This document shows positions 1 to 9,557 of a stretch of DNA of 64,000 nucleotides, piece after piece. Origin of the DNA: Euborellia annulipes. Lineage: Eukaryota > Arthropoda > Insecta > Dermaptera > Anisolabididae. Positions within the stretch are counted from its first letter, which is position 1. Each line of letters starts with the position of its first letter. Made by a program: the position numbers and the translations under genes. The notes under the pieces were generated by a model, which did not search any database, was not told the origin of the DNA, and worked only from the letters and a program-made list of their open reading frames with translations. The stretch covers positions 44,070 to 108,069 of the forward strand of contig JAKCPI010000351.1 of the NCBI GenBank assembly GCA_023213315.1, read 5' to 3'.

Positions 1-277
1 GAAATCAGCGTTGGCCTGAGTGCAAAGTCATGTTAAAATGAATTAAAAAAAAAAGACGCGTTATTTACTTGGTTTGACAAAAGAAAGAAAGAAATGGTCA
101 CCGATCCAAATTTGGGTTGCTGTTCTTTTTGCTTTTCTATAAAGCCCAAGTTTTTTTTTTTTTGAATCTTTTGGAATTTTGAATATTCTTTGCTGCGGCT
201 GTCCTTCCTTTTGTCATCTTCAAAAAGCTTGGAATTTCAATTTAATCAAAACTTGCCTGGCCTTCTCTCTTAGGCTT

Positions 278-560
278 TTTACTTTCTCGTATAGAGAAAG
301 TATTGGAATCGTAAAAAATTCGACTTCGAGATTTTGAGGTTTCTCCACGTTTTAGACCTCCCTGAGTCCAAAAATACCATTTTTGGCATTATGTCTGTGT
401 GTGTGTGTTTATGTGTGTAAACACGAATGCTTAAAAACCAAAGCAGCTAGATGGATGAAATTTGGTATATGCTCCTTACACTCACATTGTAGATTTCTAT
501 CAACTTTTGGAGTAAATACGTCACTTGGAAGTAGTACTTTACTTGAAAAGTTTTTTTCAG
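278..560 (+). repeat. Divergent DHR copy (left part)
   Basis: The segment begins with the TACTTTCTC / AGAGAAAGTA left hairpin and continues with the same line-up of words as the reference DHR at 8832-9531: GTATTGGA, a TTCGA..CGAGATTTTGA stretch, CCTGAGTCCAAAAA, a (GT)n tract and AGTACTTTACT. It is much more diverged than other copies and runs directly into the inverted repeat that starts near 553. It is probably an old subfamily. Bases 1-277 hold nothing I recognise. Confidence 0.6.
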
Positions 561-784
561 TAATTTCGAAATTTTCAATTTCTTTGTTATACTCAATTTT
601 AAAAAGTTTTTATTCTTTGATATTTTTCCGAAAACTGAATAGTTTTTGAAATAATCACAAAAAAAAAGGTCAGTTTTTGTTAATTTTGGAAAGAAAAATC
701 AAAACAAAATCATACAGGTGTCATTAAAAAACTTGTAAATATAAACCGATTAAATATTTATTAATTCATATATCCGAAAAAATA

Positions 785-846
785 AGGGTCGAACCACGGA
801 TCCTCCGATTTGTACTCAGAGTGCCCTACCACTGGACCACAGCACG
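785..846 (-). repeat. tRNA-derived sequence (SINE head or tRNA pseudogene)
   Basis: On the minus strand it reads as a tRNA-like unit: a box A-like GGTCCAGTGGTAGGGC, a 5-bp anticodon-type stem (TCTGA/TCGGA) closing a 7-nt loop GTACAAA, and a box B-like GGTTCGACCC. The acceptor stem does not close well, so a working tRNA is unlikely. It faces its partner at 1176-1240 across an inverted repeat. Confidence 0.55.
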
Positions 847-1175
847 TCATTCGGATATATGAAGTTCACTTATGAACTCAGTTGGAAAGCAAATTTAGTC
901 ATCAGAAGAAATGGATTTTTCGGATATATGAATTAATAAATATTTAATTGTATAAATTTCGCGGCTCATATACACGATATATATAATATCTTAAATATTA
1001 TATATAATTTCTTATTTATTAATTAATTAAAATTGAGGTCTCCTCAATTATTCCATCTGGATTGCACCTGATCGAGGGGGAAATTTGTGGCGCCGTTCAT
1101 GGGTCCATTTCTCCTGATGACTAAATTTGCTTTCCAACTGAGTTCATAAGTGAACTTCATATATCCGAATAACGT

Positions 1176-1240
1176 GCTGGGGTCCAGTGGTAGGGCACAA
1201 ATCGGAGGATCCGTGGTTCGACTCCCGGCGGCACACCCTT
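1176..1240 (+). repeat. tRNA-derived sequence, anticodon arm deleted
   Basis: This is the plus-strand partner of 785-846, with box A-like GGTCCAGTGGTAGGGC and box B-like GGTTCGACTCC. The 5' half of the anticodon arm present in the partner is missing here (a gap of about 9 nt), so it cannot fold as a tRNA. Most likely a SINE head. Confidence 0.55.
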
Positions 1241-1475
1241 ATTTTTCGGATATATGAATTAATAAATATTTAATCGGTTTATATTTACAAGTTTTTTAAT
1301 GACACCTGTCTGATTTTGTTTTGATTTTTCTTTCCATAATTAACGAAAAATGACCTTTTTTCTGTGATTATTTCAACAACTATTCAGTTTTCGGAAAAAT
1401 ATCAAAGAATAAAAACTTTTTAAAATTGAGTATAACAAAGAAATTGAAAATTTCAAAATTTTCGAAAAAACTTTT

Positions 1476-2121
1476 TACTTTCTCTTACCTATGTATATAT
1501 GTAATATATATATATAGAGAGAAAGTATTGGATTCATGTCAAAAATTCGATGTCGAGATTTTGATGGATATACACGTTTTGAGGTCCCCTGAATCTAAAA
1601 AAGTGGTTTTCGCGACATGGTCTGTCTGTCTGAACAAAATATCTCAAGAACGGAAAGAGCTAGGAGGTTGAAATTTTATATTTAAGTTCGGCACCTCCCT
1701 GGGACGTGACACGAAGCTTTTGAACAAAATCGGCCAAAGAGTACTAGTACTTTACTGATGTACTTTTTCAGTTTTTTTCGATTTTCTCTAAATTTGCTCC
1801 AACGATTTTTTTTTTAATTCAAAAATCAATTATTTTTTAGATTCTCTTTAAAATGTATATTCTCATTTTGGGATTGAAATCTTCTGAAGACCACTTTACT
1901 CTTGTTCTCCATAGAAAAGATAGGAGAAATGGTTGCCATGGTAACAAAATATAAATATTTTCCCATACTTATAAATTGTACATCTTAAAAATCGAATGAA
2001 CCGTACTGTCGGAAACTAAATACATGTCGACACAAAAAATCTGGTGTGACAAGCACAGTACACAACTTTCGATTACCGAAGGTAAGAGAAAGTTGTGTGC
2101 TGTGCGCCAGTCACACCAGAA
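1476..2121 (+). repeat. DHR copy, near complete
   Basis: Runs from the left hairpin (TACTTTCTCTTACC..AGAGAGAAAGTA) through AGTACTAGTACTTTACT and GGTTGCCATGGTAAC to the right hairpin (about 2034-2121). It is followed directly by a minus-oriented fragment of the divergent 278-560 type. Confidence 0.85.
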
Positions 2122-2256
2122 TTATTAATCTAGCTGCTTTGGTTTTTAAGCAATCGTGTTCCACACACACACACATACACCCAGACATAATTTCAAAAGA
2201 ATATACGAGAAAGTCTCGGGGGAAGTGATTCCCCATATTTAATACTTTCTCTTAAA
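2122..2256 (-). repeat. Divergent DHR fragment, reverse orientation
   Basis: Reverse complement of the 278-450 subfamily: the word GCAGCTAGAT, a (GT)n tract and a terminal TACTTTCTCTT are all recognisable. It abuts the right hairpin of the previous copy, so the two form a head-to-head composite. Confidence 0.55.
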
Positions 2257-2655
2257 ATCTGTTGTGCGTCAAGTCACGCCAGCCGCATTTTTGCAAGTCA
2301 GTCACCCCTTTCTTTTGTTTTCCCTCAAATTAGATATGATTACAGGCTGTGCCTGTGCGTTGATCCCCATTAACGGATTTTATCTCTTGCCAGCCATCTC
2401 TCTCGCTCCCCTTTGAGACCAGCTGAGAGAAACTTTCTATCTGAAAAAATCCTCTGGGGGACGTAGAGGCTACTACACCTGTTTGGAATTATTATAATTT
2501 CCCTTTGCTTTCTTTAATTGCTCTTTGGCCGAATTTGACTTTGAGTTCTTAATTAATAGGACAGGAGAACAGATTTGCTGTTGCGTTTTCAGCACTCATT
2601 TCTTGATTTTCTCTTCAAGTAGGCGGAGTCAAAAAAAGCTCCATGACTTTCGGGA
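2257..2655. other. No recognised feature
   Basis: About 400 bases of moderate-complexity, AT-rich sequence with no convincing ORF, repeat or RNA structure on either strand. Confidence 0.5.
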
Positions 2656-2694
2656 GCCTGATGTTTCGTCCCCATGTCTAGACCATCTTCAGGG
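2656..2694 (-). ncRNA. Hammerhead-like motif (degenerate), PLE end
   Basis: On the minus strand: CTGAAGA, a short stem, then GAAACATC. The CTGANGA and GAAA core elements are present. The palindromic ACGT that usually forms stem III is ACAT, so self-cleavage is doubtful. Confidence 0.35.
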
Positions 2695-2764
2695 TTGATT
2701 ATATAAATTCTTATTCTCATGATTTCTTCGTTGTTCTCTTGAGTGCTCCGTTTATGCGAATGTG

Positions 2765-4054
2765 TCTCTTAACTATGTATATATGTAATATGTAATAGAC
2801 TATATATATAGAGAGAGAAAGTATTGGATTCATGTCAAAAATTCGATGTCGTAATTTTGGTAGATCCCTGGTTTTCGAGACATGGTCTGTCTGTCTGTGT
2901 TCAATTTTAAGCATGAACTCTCTAAAAACGAATTAGTAAAAAAACTACTAATTCATAGTGAATAGTCACTTTTTTAAGATGTGCAAAGTAGACCACCCGT
3001 AAATAGTGGATATCCACTTTTTCAATTAGTAAAAATTATTAATATGAAAAATTCACTAATTGAATAAGTGAATTTTTAAAAAAATAATGACCAAAAAAAA
3101 GAAACGTTTAAGATATATGAAATAAGGTGCGATGACACAGGCACACCTGACTTCTGTTTACTGACTCGAGTTCTAGCCGAACCCACTTATACTTGACTTT
3201 CTCTTACTTCTCTGTTATTTGGTATATAAGTATGTCGCTGATGTTAACAATGTATGTTTACTTGAATGTTACTATATTCCTTCCCAGCAATTTATTTCTA
3301 AATAAACTTAATAAAACTAATTATCGTTATATCAAGAAATATATTTACTAAATTTTAAGTAAAAATATTTCTTAATGACTATTTAAAAAATAATATTTTA
3401 TTAATTTAAAAAAATTTGGAATCTATTTGTTGTTTTGACTTAACATATATTTCCTGCAATTTTTAACAAAAAATACAAGTTATCTCAATATTATTATTGA
3501 TTTGTATTATTATTACTTAAATAAAGCCTTATATTGCCAAAAATGTCTTTATTAAGGAACCGATCAAACAGCTGGTCGGCCATGTTGGCTTCTCAGACAG
3601 CCGGAATTGAATGAACTACTTTTTGAATTAGTAAAAAATAACTAATCTAAAAGTAACCAATAAATTTACTAAATATATTAGTAGATTCTACTCAAAATGA
3701 CTAAATTTGATGTAATTTTCTTACCTACTGTTTGAATAAGTAAAAATTCTACTAATTCGTTTTAAGAGAGAAGGAATTGAGCTAAGCGGTTGAAAGTTTA
3801 TATTTAAGTTAGGCACCCCCCTGGGGCGTTAAACGAAACTTTTGAACAAAATCGACCAAAGATTACTAGTACTTGACTGATACACTTTTTCAGTTTTTTT
3901 TCGATTTTCTCAAAATTGACTCCAACGATTTTGATTAAAGTTCAAAAATCAATTATTTTTTAGATGCTCTTTAAATTGTATATTCTCATTTTTCCATTGA
4001 AATCTTTTGAAGACCACTTTACTCTTGTACTTCATAGGAAAAAAATCTGGTGTG
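2765..4054 (+). repeat. DHR copy split by a TIR element
   Basis: The left part (2765-2918) has a variant left hairpin, GTATTGGATTCATGTC and CATGGTCTGTCTG. It stops at AAGCATGAA and resumes after 3770 with AAGGAATTGAGC, as in intact copies. The right hairpin starts near 4040 but is cut by the MITE at 4063. Confidence 0.8.
2919..3770. mobile_element. TIR element with ATTAGTA subterminal repeats
   Basis: The termini are inverted: CTCTCTAAAAACGAATTAGT on the left and the complement of CTCTCTTAAAACGAATTAGT on the right. They sit exactly where an intact DHR would read CATGAAGGAATTG. Both subterminal regions are dense in ATTAGTAAA / ACTAAT words in both orientations. No ORF longer than about 60 codons is present, so it is non-autonomous. 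The flanks allow only a 2-3 bp duplication (AA or GAA), so the superfamily is not settled. Confidence 0.7.
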
Positions 4055-4062
4055 ACTACAAC

Positions 4063-4371
4063 CAGGGGCGTATATAGAAATTTTTATCGGAGGGGGAGCC
4101 TGAACTCAAAAATTTTTCTGCGAGTTTTTTTTCCGCCTTGCGGGAAATTTTTTTCCCTTCCGTGAAAATCATTTTACCTTTTTTTTAGGGACACAAAAAT
4201 TTTCCCTCTTTTGCGGAACCTAAATCTTCGTGCTGCAGGGCCGAGCAAACATTTCGGGGGAGGGGGGGGGGGCGAGACCCTCTATTGTCTCTCTATCCCT
4301 ATATATGGATAAGTATTTGGAAAATTTTGGAGGGGCCCGGGCCCCCTCGATCCCTCTTATATCCGCCCCTG
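4063..4371. mobile_element. hAT-type MITE, TSD ACTACAAC
   Basis: TIRs CAGGGGCGTATATA (left) and CAGGGGCGGATATA (right, complement) enclose 309 bp with no ORF. ACTACAAC occurs immediately on both sides (4055-4062, 4372-4379), an exact 8-bp duplication as expected for hAT transposition. A relative lies at 50365-50614. Confidence 0.85.
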
Positions 4372-4391
4372 ACTACAACAATAGTTTGCTA

Positions 4392-4465
4392 CTTACATTG
4401 TGGTTTTAAATAATGTGATTTCAAATAAACCAGTGAGGGTCCATTATTTAAAACCACATTGTAAG
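4392..4465. repeat. Short perfect hairpin
   Basis: CTTACATTGTGGTTTTAAAT at 4392 is repeated as its reverse complement ending at 4465, with a loop of about 26 nt. Function unknown. Confidence 0.7.
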
Positions 4466-4550
4466 AATGTATGTGACAAAGGAAAAAAAAAGAAGAAAAG
4501 AGGAGAAAGTAAGAATTATTCATTCAAGCTATATGTTTTTGAATGTTTAG

Positions 4551-4594
4551 AGTCCTGATGAAGGGAGGCGTTGAGTCCCCCGAAACGTCGACTG
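4551..4594 (+). ncRNA. Hammerhead ribozyme-like motif
   Basis: AGTC-CTGATGA, stem II starting GGGAGG and ending CCCCC, then GAAACGTC followed by GACT. AGTC and GACT pair as stem I, and the self-complementary ACGT could form stem III in a dimer, with predicted cleavage after GTC. This is the arrangement reported in Penelope-like elements. Activity is inferred from motif and pairing only. Confidence 0.65.
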
Positions 4595-4609
4595 TATTAA
4601 AATTTGCCC

Positions 4610-4758
4610 TAAAAATACCTCCAGCATTTTCATCATCGTTTTAAGTACACTTTGCTGATGTACTTCAGATTTTTCAAATTCACTTTCCTTCCCTAGAGCC
4701 AAAGTTAAATCCCCATATGGGGATTTGCATGTTAATTTCGATTCAAAATGGGGTCTCC
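4610..4758. repeat. Dispersed repeat shared with 60608-60745
   Basis: Words such as ATCCCCATATGGGGATTTGC and TGAATTTG..AAATCTGA recur in inverse orientation at 60608-60745. The segment includes a perfect CCCATATGGG palindrome. Identity unknown. Confidence 0.55.
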
Positions 4759-4759
4759 T

Positions 4760-4876
4760 TGCCATAGTAACAAAATATAAATAAATTTACATCTTGAATT
4801 TTAGTTTATCGCCGGATACTAAACATATGTCGACACAAGAAACTCTGGTGCGGCCAGTCACACCAGATTTTTTTAA
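4760..4876 (+). repeat. DHR 3' fragment
   Basis: Contains CCATAGTAACAAAATATAAA, ACTAAACATATGTCGACACA and a collapsed right hairpin (CTCTGGTGCGGCCAGTCACACCAGATT) in which the inner stem has been lost. Confidence 0.65.
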
Positions 4877-5315
4877 ATAAAGAAAAACATTTTTATTATT
4901 TTTCATGCACAATGCACCTTTTAAGAGATGATTATTAAGCATTAAAAAAAAGTAAAAAAAAAAGGAATCGTTTTCTTGAAAGCATTTAGCAGTTAACGAG
5001 AAAACATTCAACCACAAGTGGAAATTATTTTAATGACACTCGTGTTAATTTGCTCTTTCTTTTGTCTTTTTACCCTCCCTCGGCCGGGAAAATAAATTAG
5101 AAAACTCAGAAAGACGTTATTTAAAACGAATAATGATTATCGAATATTTGTATATTTGATTTCTCAACCAAGAATTTAATCGATTTTTTTGGAAAAAGTT
5201 AGAAATCTCTGATTTTTGCAGATCATTTTTAAACTTAAAGTATTTTATAAGTATGCAGAATGGCGGAGACGAAAAATTTTAAGTTAATCCAATTCAATCT
5301 TTTTATTTCAATCAT

Positions 5316-5352
5316 CAACGTTTCGAACGCAAATCGCGCCCTTCATCAGAAC
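5316..5352 (-). ncRNA. Hammerhead ribozyme-like motif
   Basis: Minus strand: CTGATGA, stem II GGGCGC/GCGTTC (six pairs with two G-U), then GAAACGTTG. The core is intact and the cleavage triplet would be GTT. Confidence 0.55.
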
Positions 5353-5499
5353 ATGGAGACATCAGGAATGAAAAAATGAAGATTTATGTGCCTGGGTCGT
5401 CGAATTAGTGATCTTAATTTCATTTTAGTATTTATTAACATAACATCACTTCCTCACTCGTCAGATAAATATCTATAATAACACTAGTCGACAAAAATG

Positions 5500-5775
5500 A
5501 ACTTTTTTTTCTTTCACAAGAACAAAGATATGAAATTCTAGAAGTATTTTTCATGCTGAATTCAAATATCATTTCAGTTTTGCCCCATCAGGCACAGTTT
5601 TAGAGATATAGAGAAAAATAGATTTTAATAGAAAAAGTGCTCTAAAACGGCTTTTATTTAGAATGTTCAAATTATTTTTAACGCGATACCCCGTCAAATT
5701 ATGCAGATAGTTAGAATACATATAAATTTTAAGTTTCATCCCTATCGGAGGTCATTTCAATATTTCCATATTTTA
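5500..5775 (+). repeat. Relative of the 56.4-57.7 kb inverted-repeat arm
   Basis: Shares TCAGTTTTGCCCCATCA, AGAGCTATAGAGAAA-like text, TATGCAGATAGTTA and AATACATAT in the same order as the arms of 56365-57738. Only one arm is present here. Confidence 0.6.
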
Positions 5776-6892
5776 TCTAAAGGGGTAGAAATTATTTCTT
5801 GTCAATAATTGAAAAAAATTCTTCTTGCAAGGGCTTTGGAATCGCTCACACCCCACCCTCTTTATCCTATATATTTTTCTTTTTTGTTGAGGGATGTTTA
5901 AGGAAGGGTGTGGGTGGGTCTGTCCGTTGGAATATGTAGAAAATCAGTGAAAAAATTGTGAAAAAATCAGAAAAAATAGATCATTCTTAATGATTTTTTT
6001 GTATTTTAAGGGACAAAATCCTCCCCCACATCCCCCCCCTTGGATCCAAATGTTAATGTTTTTCAACTTTTCCCTTCTCTAGACCTTCTGAAGAAATGTT
6101 AAGGCTAAAATATTCCTTTTCATCCCTTTAAATTTGATTCAAGGCCCTATAATTAACGAAAAGGGGTGGAAATAAGTAGGGGCTCCCCCCCCCCCCGAAA
6201 ACGGTACGTGGTGGGAGAAAACGGAGGTCATATTTGGATTCAGGAGGTCATTTTACTTAAGAATCTGAAGGAATTATCTCGGGGCTTTTTTCCTTGCCGC
6301 ACAGTGTTATTAAACACGTAAAAAAATTGCCTTAAATCAAGTAAAAAACCCAACTCTGGTTTAAAGACTATTTAGAACGAACGTTGGAGCAAAGGACGAA
6401 GAGCATCTCTAAATAGGTTCTATTTTATTTATTCCATTACATTTATGATTTTGATGACCTGAGGAGGGGGGAGTCACGTGATGCAAAAACAAAATAATCA
6501 ATTGAATGCATTATCATAAATAGACAGAGTAAAAATAAAGAGAGAGAAATGAATTTACTCTATTTAAAAATAAAAAGTAAAATTGACAAGTTTTGTGCTT
6601 GCTAAACAATTTCACATTTAATAACAATGTCTTTTATTAAAGAGAGTAAATCGATGATGATATTGCATTTTTTTTTTTAGCTATTTCGTATGCATATCAA
6701 ATTTGCCTGACGTATTTTCATTTTGAAAAAAAAATCCAGTGAAATTGTGCTAGAGGGGAAAGTTGTGGGGGTAGCTTTGATTTCTTCCATTTTTTGGAGG
6801 TTTGCTAACAAAATTTCGTGACGATTAGGTGTTGACTGTGTCTTCTACACAGCCGGTGGCTTTTTAACGTGACAGCGTCTTTTGCTTGACTT
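5776..6892. other. No recognised feature
   Basis: AT-rich sequence with several short C- or G-runs (near 6030 and 6185). No ORF, inverted repeat or RNA motif that I can support. Confidence 0.45.
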
Positions 6893-6894
6893 CA

Positions 6895-7085
6895 AAAAAT
6901 TTTTTCTTTCTCTTACCTATATTGAAATATATAGAAAGTATTTTTTTTTTTTTTTAATTTGCAAGTGGTCAAGTTTGAAACTAAGGTGCTATGGAAAACT
7001 AAATATATTTCGACACAAAAAATCTGGTGTGACCAGCACGGTGCACAACTTTCTCTTACCGAAGGGTGCCCTTTGTAAAAAGTAA
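6895..7085 (+). repeat. Internally deleted DHR
   Basis: The left hairpin (CTTTCTCTTACC..AGAAAGTA) is followed within about 80 bp by AAATATATTTCGACACA and the 5' half of the right hairpin, ending in TCTCTTACCGAAGG. The body is deleted. Confidence 0.65.
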
Positions 7086-7149
7086 AAAAAAAAAAGGTGA
7101 ATTTTTCATTTGGATCTTCTTCTAAAACGAGAGCAAAAAAGTAAAAATA

Positions 7150-7240
7150 TATAAAAGAGTGAGGCCAAACGCCTATGCCCCGGAAAGGCTGGAGATCCCG
7201 GGCTCGATTCCCGGGGGCCATGGGATGTTTGGCCTCGTCA
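7150..7240 (+). repeat. tRNA-like sequence with box B
   Basis: GGCTCGATTCCCGGG resembles a T-arm/box B, preceded by CCTATGCCCCGGAAAGGCTG. The unit is bracketed by GAGGCCAAAC and its inverse GTTTGGCCTC. Box A is weak, so this is a tRNA pseudogene or SINE head rather than a gene. Confidence 0.35.
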
Positions 7241-7463
7241 GTAAACAACACTCACATACTTGTTAAATATATCTATGACTAGTTAATTCCGTTTGAATAC
7301 TATTATCTCGATAGATCTCGAAAAATATTTAAAATTTTTTTTTTTGAATTGAGGATAGACAGGTGTTTTTATTAAATATACCTATAAATAAAACAATTTC
7401 TTTTACTAATAAATTCAATGATAATTAGGTTATAAAGGAAGTTGCAACAACAAAAATTTTTTT

Positions 7464-7503
7464 GCAGACGTTTCGGTCGCCAATCACAACCTTCATCAGG
7501 GCA
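7464..7503 (-). ncRNA. Hammerhead ribozyme-like motif
   Basis: Minus strand: CTGATGA, stem II GGTTG/CGACC, then GAAACGTC. The core is complete. It is paired in opposite orientation with the motif at 7684-7726. Confidence 0.65.
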
Positions 7504-7683
7504 CAAATATTGTTAAATATACACGATCTAAGGTATTGCAATCATAAACAAAATGTAAAAAAAAAAAAAATTATTATTACCTATGCTTGTTCGGTGTCTC
7601 TGATTTACTGATCAATTTTTGCACATATTAAAGAAAATAGAAATTGTATATTTGAGTAATATCGTGTATATATAACAATATTT

Positions 7684-7726
7684 GCTCTGATGAAGGTCGT
7701 CAATGGCGACGACCGAAACGTTGGCG
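7684..7726 (+). ncRNA. Hammerhead ribozyme-like motif
   Basis: CTGATGA, a 7-bp perfect stem II (GGTCGTC/GACGACC), then GAAACGTT. The core is intact, and a short stem I can form between GCT before and GGC after the motif. Confidence 0.65.
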
Positions 7727-7744
7727 TTATTTAAAATCGAATCT

Positions 7745-8245
7745 TGATTGATAAACATCAAAAATTTCAAGCCAGTTTATTGTCAATTGTATGAAACAAA
7801 TTGACAGGGACACGGGATTAAGGAAAAACAGGCGTCCGCCGAAAGGGGGCTGCGCGGCTAGTGCCCTATATATTAATAAATAAAAAATAAAAATACGTTA
7901 AATGTATTCAGATACAAATGAGGGCAGCGCAAACGAATGATACGGGTGTCTTCTCAGAGACAAAAACAGGGCATGTTCTCGTTAAGCTTACGAAATTGGA
8001 AAAAAAAAAAAACTTAGGACCAATTAGTCGGAGAATTTTTATTATTGAACGGAAAAAAAAATGCTTTTTTTTTATTCTCGTTCTCTCGTTGTAAACGAAT
8101 ACTTAGTTGTCAGTAATAAGGTGTGGTTGAAATTCCTTTGGGCGCGGAAAAGGGTTGTGGTCCAGTGCAATGAATAGAATTGAACGCCGGGAGAGAGAAT
8201 CTCTCCTCTCTCTCTTGTTCTCTCGATTTGTTCGTTAAATAGATA
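7745..8245. other. Mostly unassigned; contains one dispersed word
   Basis: The word GTCCGCCGAAAG at about 7826 with GCGCGGCTAGT recurs at 10939 (GTCCGCCGAAAG..GTCGCGGCTTGT), so a small dispersed repeat is present. Nothing else is recognised. Confidence 0.4.
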
Positions 8246-8246
8246 T

Positions 8247-8345
8247 TATATATGAAAGTTAAAATACACTAGGTTTTTTATTAATTTAAATTAATAAAAA
8301 AAGCCTTGAAACATATAACCTAGTGTATTTTATCTTTCATATATA
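8247..8345. repeat. Near-perfect hairpin, 99 bp
   Basis: TATATGAAAGTTAAAATACA..CTAGGTT at the left is mirrored by AACCTAGTGTATTTTATCTT at the right. The loop itself contains the palindrome TTATTAATTTAAATTAATAA. Possibly a tiny fold-back MITE. Confidence 0.75.
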
Positions 8346-8468
8346 CATAATGTTACAAATAGAGCCTACGGTAGAAAGTTTAAATCAAATAGATATTCAT
8401 TCTTTTTTAAAGTGAAACTTTATTTTGATCGACACAAATTTTTTCGTTCCTCTATCAGCATGTCGCAT

Positions 8469-8529
8469 TACAAGCCGTGACGTCAGAGGCCGTGACGCTA
8501 CAAGCCATGACGTCACAAGCCGTGACGAC
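8469..8529 (+). repeat. Short tandem repeat of CAAGCCGTGACGTCA-like units
   Basis: Four imperfect units of 13-18 bp (ACAAGCCGTGACGTCA and variants). Two contain the palindrome TGACGTCA, which matches a CRE/ATF-type site in animals. A regulatory role is speculative. Confidence 0.6.
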
Positions 8530-8831
8530 AAAAATACGAAAATTTCTTAATATATATGACGAATTATAAAAAAATAATTGTGAGATTTAATTATTCAATT
8601 TTTAAATTGATAAAATATAATTTTTTATAATAATTTAAAATGATTCAATTACTAAATAAATATTGTTCTCAGTTTTTAACATGCGTCTATTGATTTCCCA
8701 TTTTCCAATTATTAAGAAAACGCGATTTTAATACCCTTAATTGCATAATTTTCTGAAAATTTTCAGTTAAACGCCTACGATCCGAAAAAGTTTCACTTGC
8801 ATCGTGCTTTCATAAAACCACACAATGATTT

Positions 8832-9531
8832 TTACTTTCTCTTACCTATGTATATATGTAATATATATATAGAGAGAAAGTATTGGATTCATGTCAAAAA
8901 TTCGATGTCGAGATTTTGATGGATCTTCACGTTTTGAGGTCCCCTGAATCCAAAAAAGTGGTTTTCGCGACATGGTCTGTCTGTGGGTGGGTGGGTGGGT
9001 GGGTGTGTGGGTGGGTGGGTGGGTGTGTGGGTGTGTCTGTGTTCAATTTTAAGCATGAAGGAATTGAGCTATGAGGCTGAAATTTTATATATAAGTTAAA
9101 CACCCCCCGGCACCGGAAAAATAAGCTTTTAATCAAAATCGGCCAAAGAGTACTAGTACTTTACTGATGTACTTTTTCAGTTTTTTTCGATTTTCTCAAA
9201 ATTCGCTCTAACGATTTTGATTAAAATTCAAAAATCAATTATTTTTTAGATGCTCTTTCAAATGTATATTCTCGTTTTGTCCTCAAAATTGTTTGAAGCA
9301 CACTTTACTCTTGTGTTTCATAGGGAAGATAGGAGAAATGGTTGCCATGGTAACAAAATATAAATATTTTCCCATACTTATAAATTTTACATCTGAATTC
9401 AAATGTTCCGTACTGTCGGGAACTAAATATATGTCGACACAAAAAATCTGGTGTGACAAGCACAGTACACAACTTTCGATTACCGAAGGTAAGAGAAAGT
9501 TGTGTGCTGTGCGCCAGTCACACCAGATTTT
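8832..9531 (+). repeat. DHR reference copy (complete, about 700 bp)
   Basis: This is the best copy for defining the family. The left end is a hairpin, TACTTTCTCT..AGAGAAAGTA around an AT-rich loop. It is followed by GGATTCATGTCAAAAATTCG, CTTCACGTTTTGAGGTCCCC, TCGCGACATGGTCTGTCTG, a (GGGT)n microsatellite (about 8985-9035), GAGTACTAGTACTTTACTG, GGTTGCCATGGTAACAAAA and TATGTCGACACA. The right end (about 9441-9531) is a nearly perfect hairpin: an outer stem AATCTGGTGTGAC/GTCACACCAGATT, an inner stem ACACAACTTTC/GAAAGTTGTGT and a small TTACC-GAA-GGTAA apex. The 3' side of that apex, GGTAAGAGAAAGT, is the reverse complement of the left terminus. Short frames on both strands recur between copies only because the DNA is conserved. 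No recognisable protein domain is present, so it looks non-coding and non-autonomous. Confidence 0.85.
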
Positions 9532-9532
9532 T

Positions 9533-9557
9533 TTTTTTACTTTTGCTTACCTACATA
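9533..9557 (+). repeat. Start of a second DHR, head-to-tail
   Basis: TTTTTACTTTTGCTTACC follows the right hairpin of the preceding copy directly, sharing its T-tract. It is cut by the MITE at 9558. Confidence 0.5.

Larger units (their letters stand above)
553..1476. repeat. Inverted repeat with tRNA-like sequences in both arms
   Basis: The left arm (about 553-900) and right arm (about 1100-1476) are reverse complements with scattered mismatches. Both contain the word ATATATCCGAA and its complement several times. The unpaired centre (about 940-1090) is AT-rich. Each arm carries a tRNA-like segment (see 785-846 and 1176-1240). The structure looks like a fold-back or two SINE-bearing copies inserted head to head. 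No target duplication was identified. Confidence 0.7.

Noticed and set aside
785..1240. Functional tRNA genes
   Set aside because: Acceptor stems do not close, one copy lacks half the anticodon arm, and both lie in repetitive arms.
2034..2121. DHR right hairpin as a microRNA precursor
   Set aside because: The hairpin is a near-perfect repeat present in every copy and extends to the element edge; nothing indicates a specific mature product, though small RNAs from it are possible.
8985..9035. CRISPR-like or telomeric array
   Set aside because: It is a simple (GGGT)n microsatellite inside the DHR with no spacers, and the same tract occurs in other DHR copies.
8832..9531. DHR as a Helitron
   Set aside because: Helitrons end in CTRR with a short hairpin just inside and begin TC; the DHR ends in CCAGATTTTT and has hairpins at both ends.
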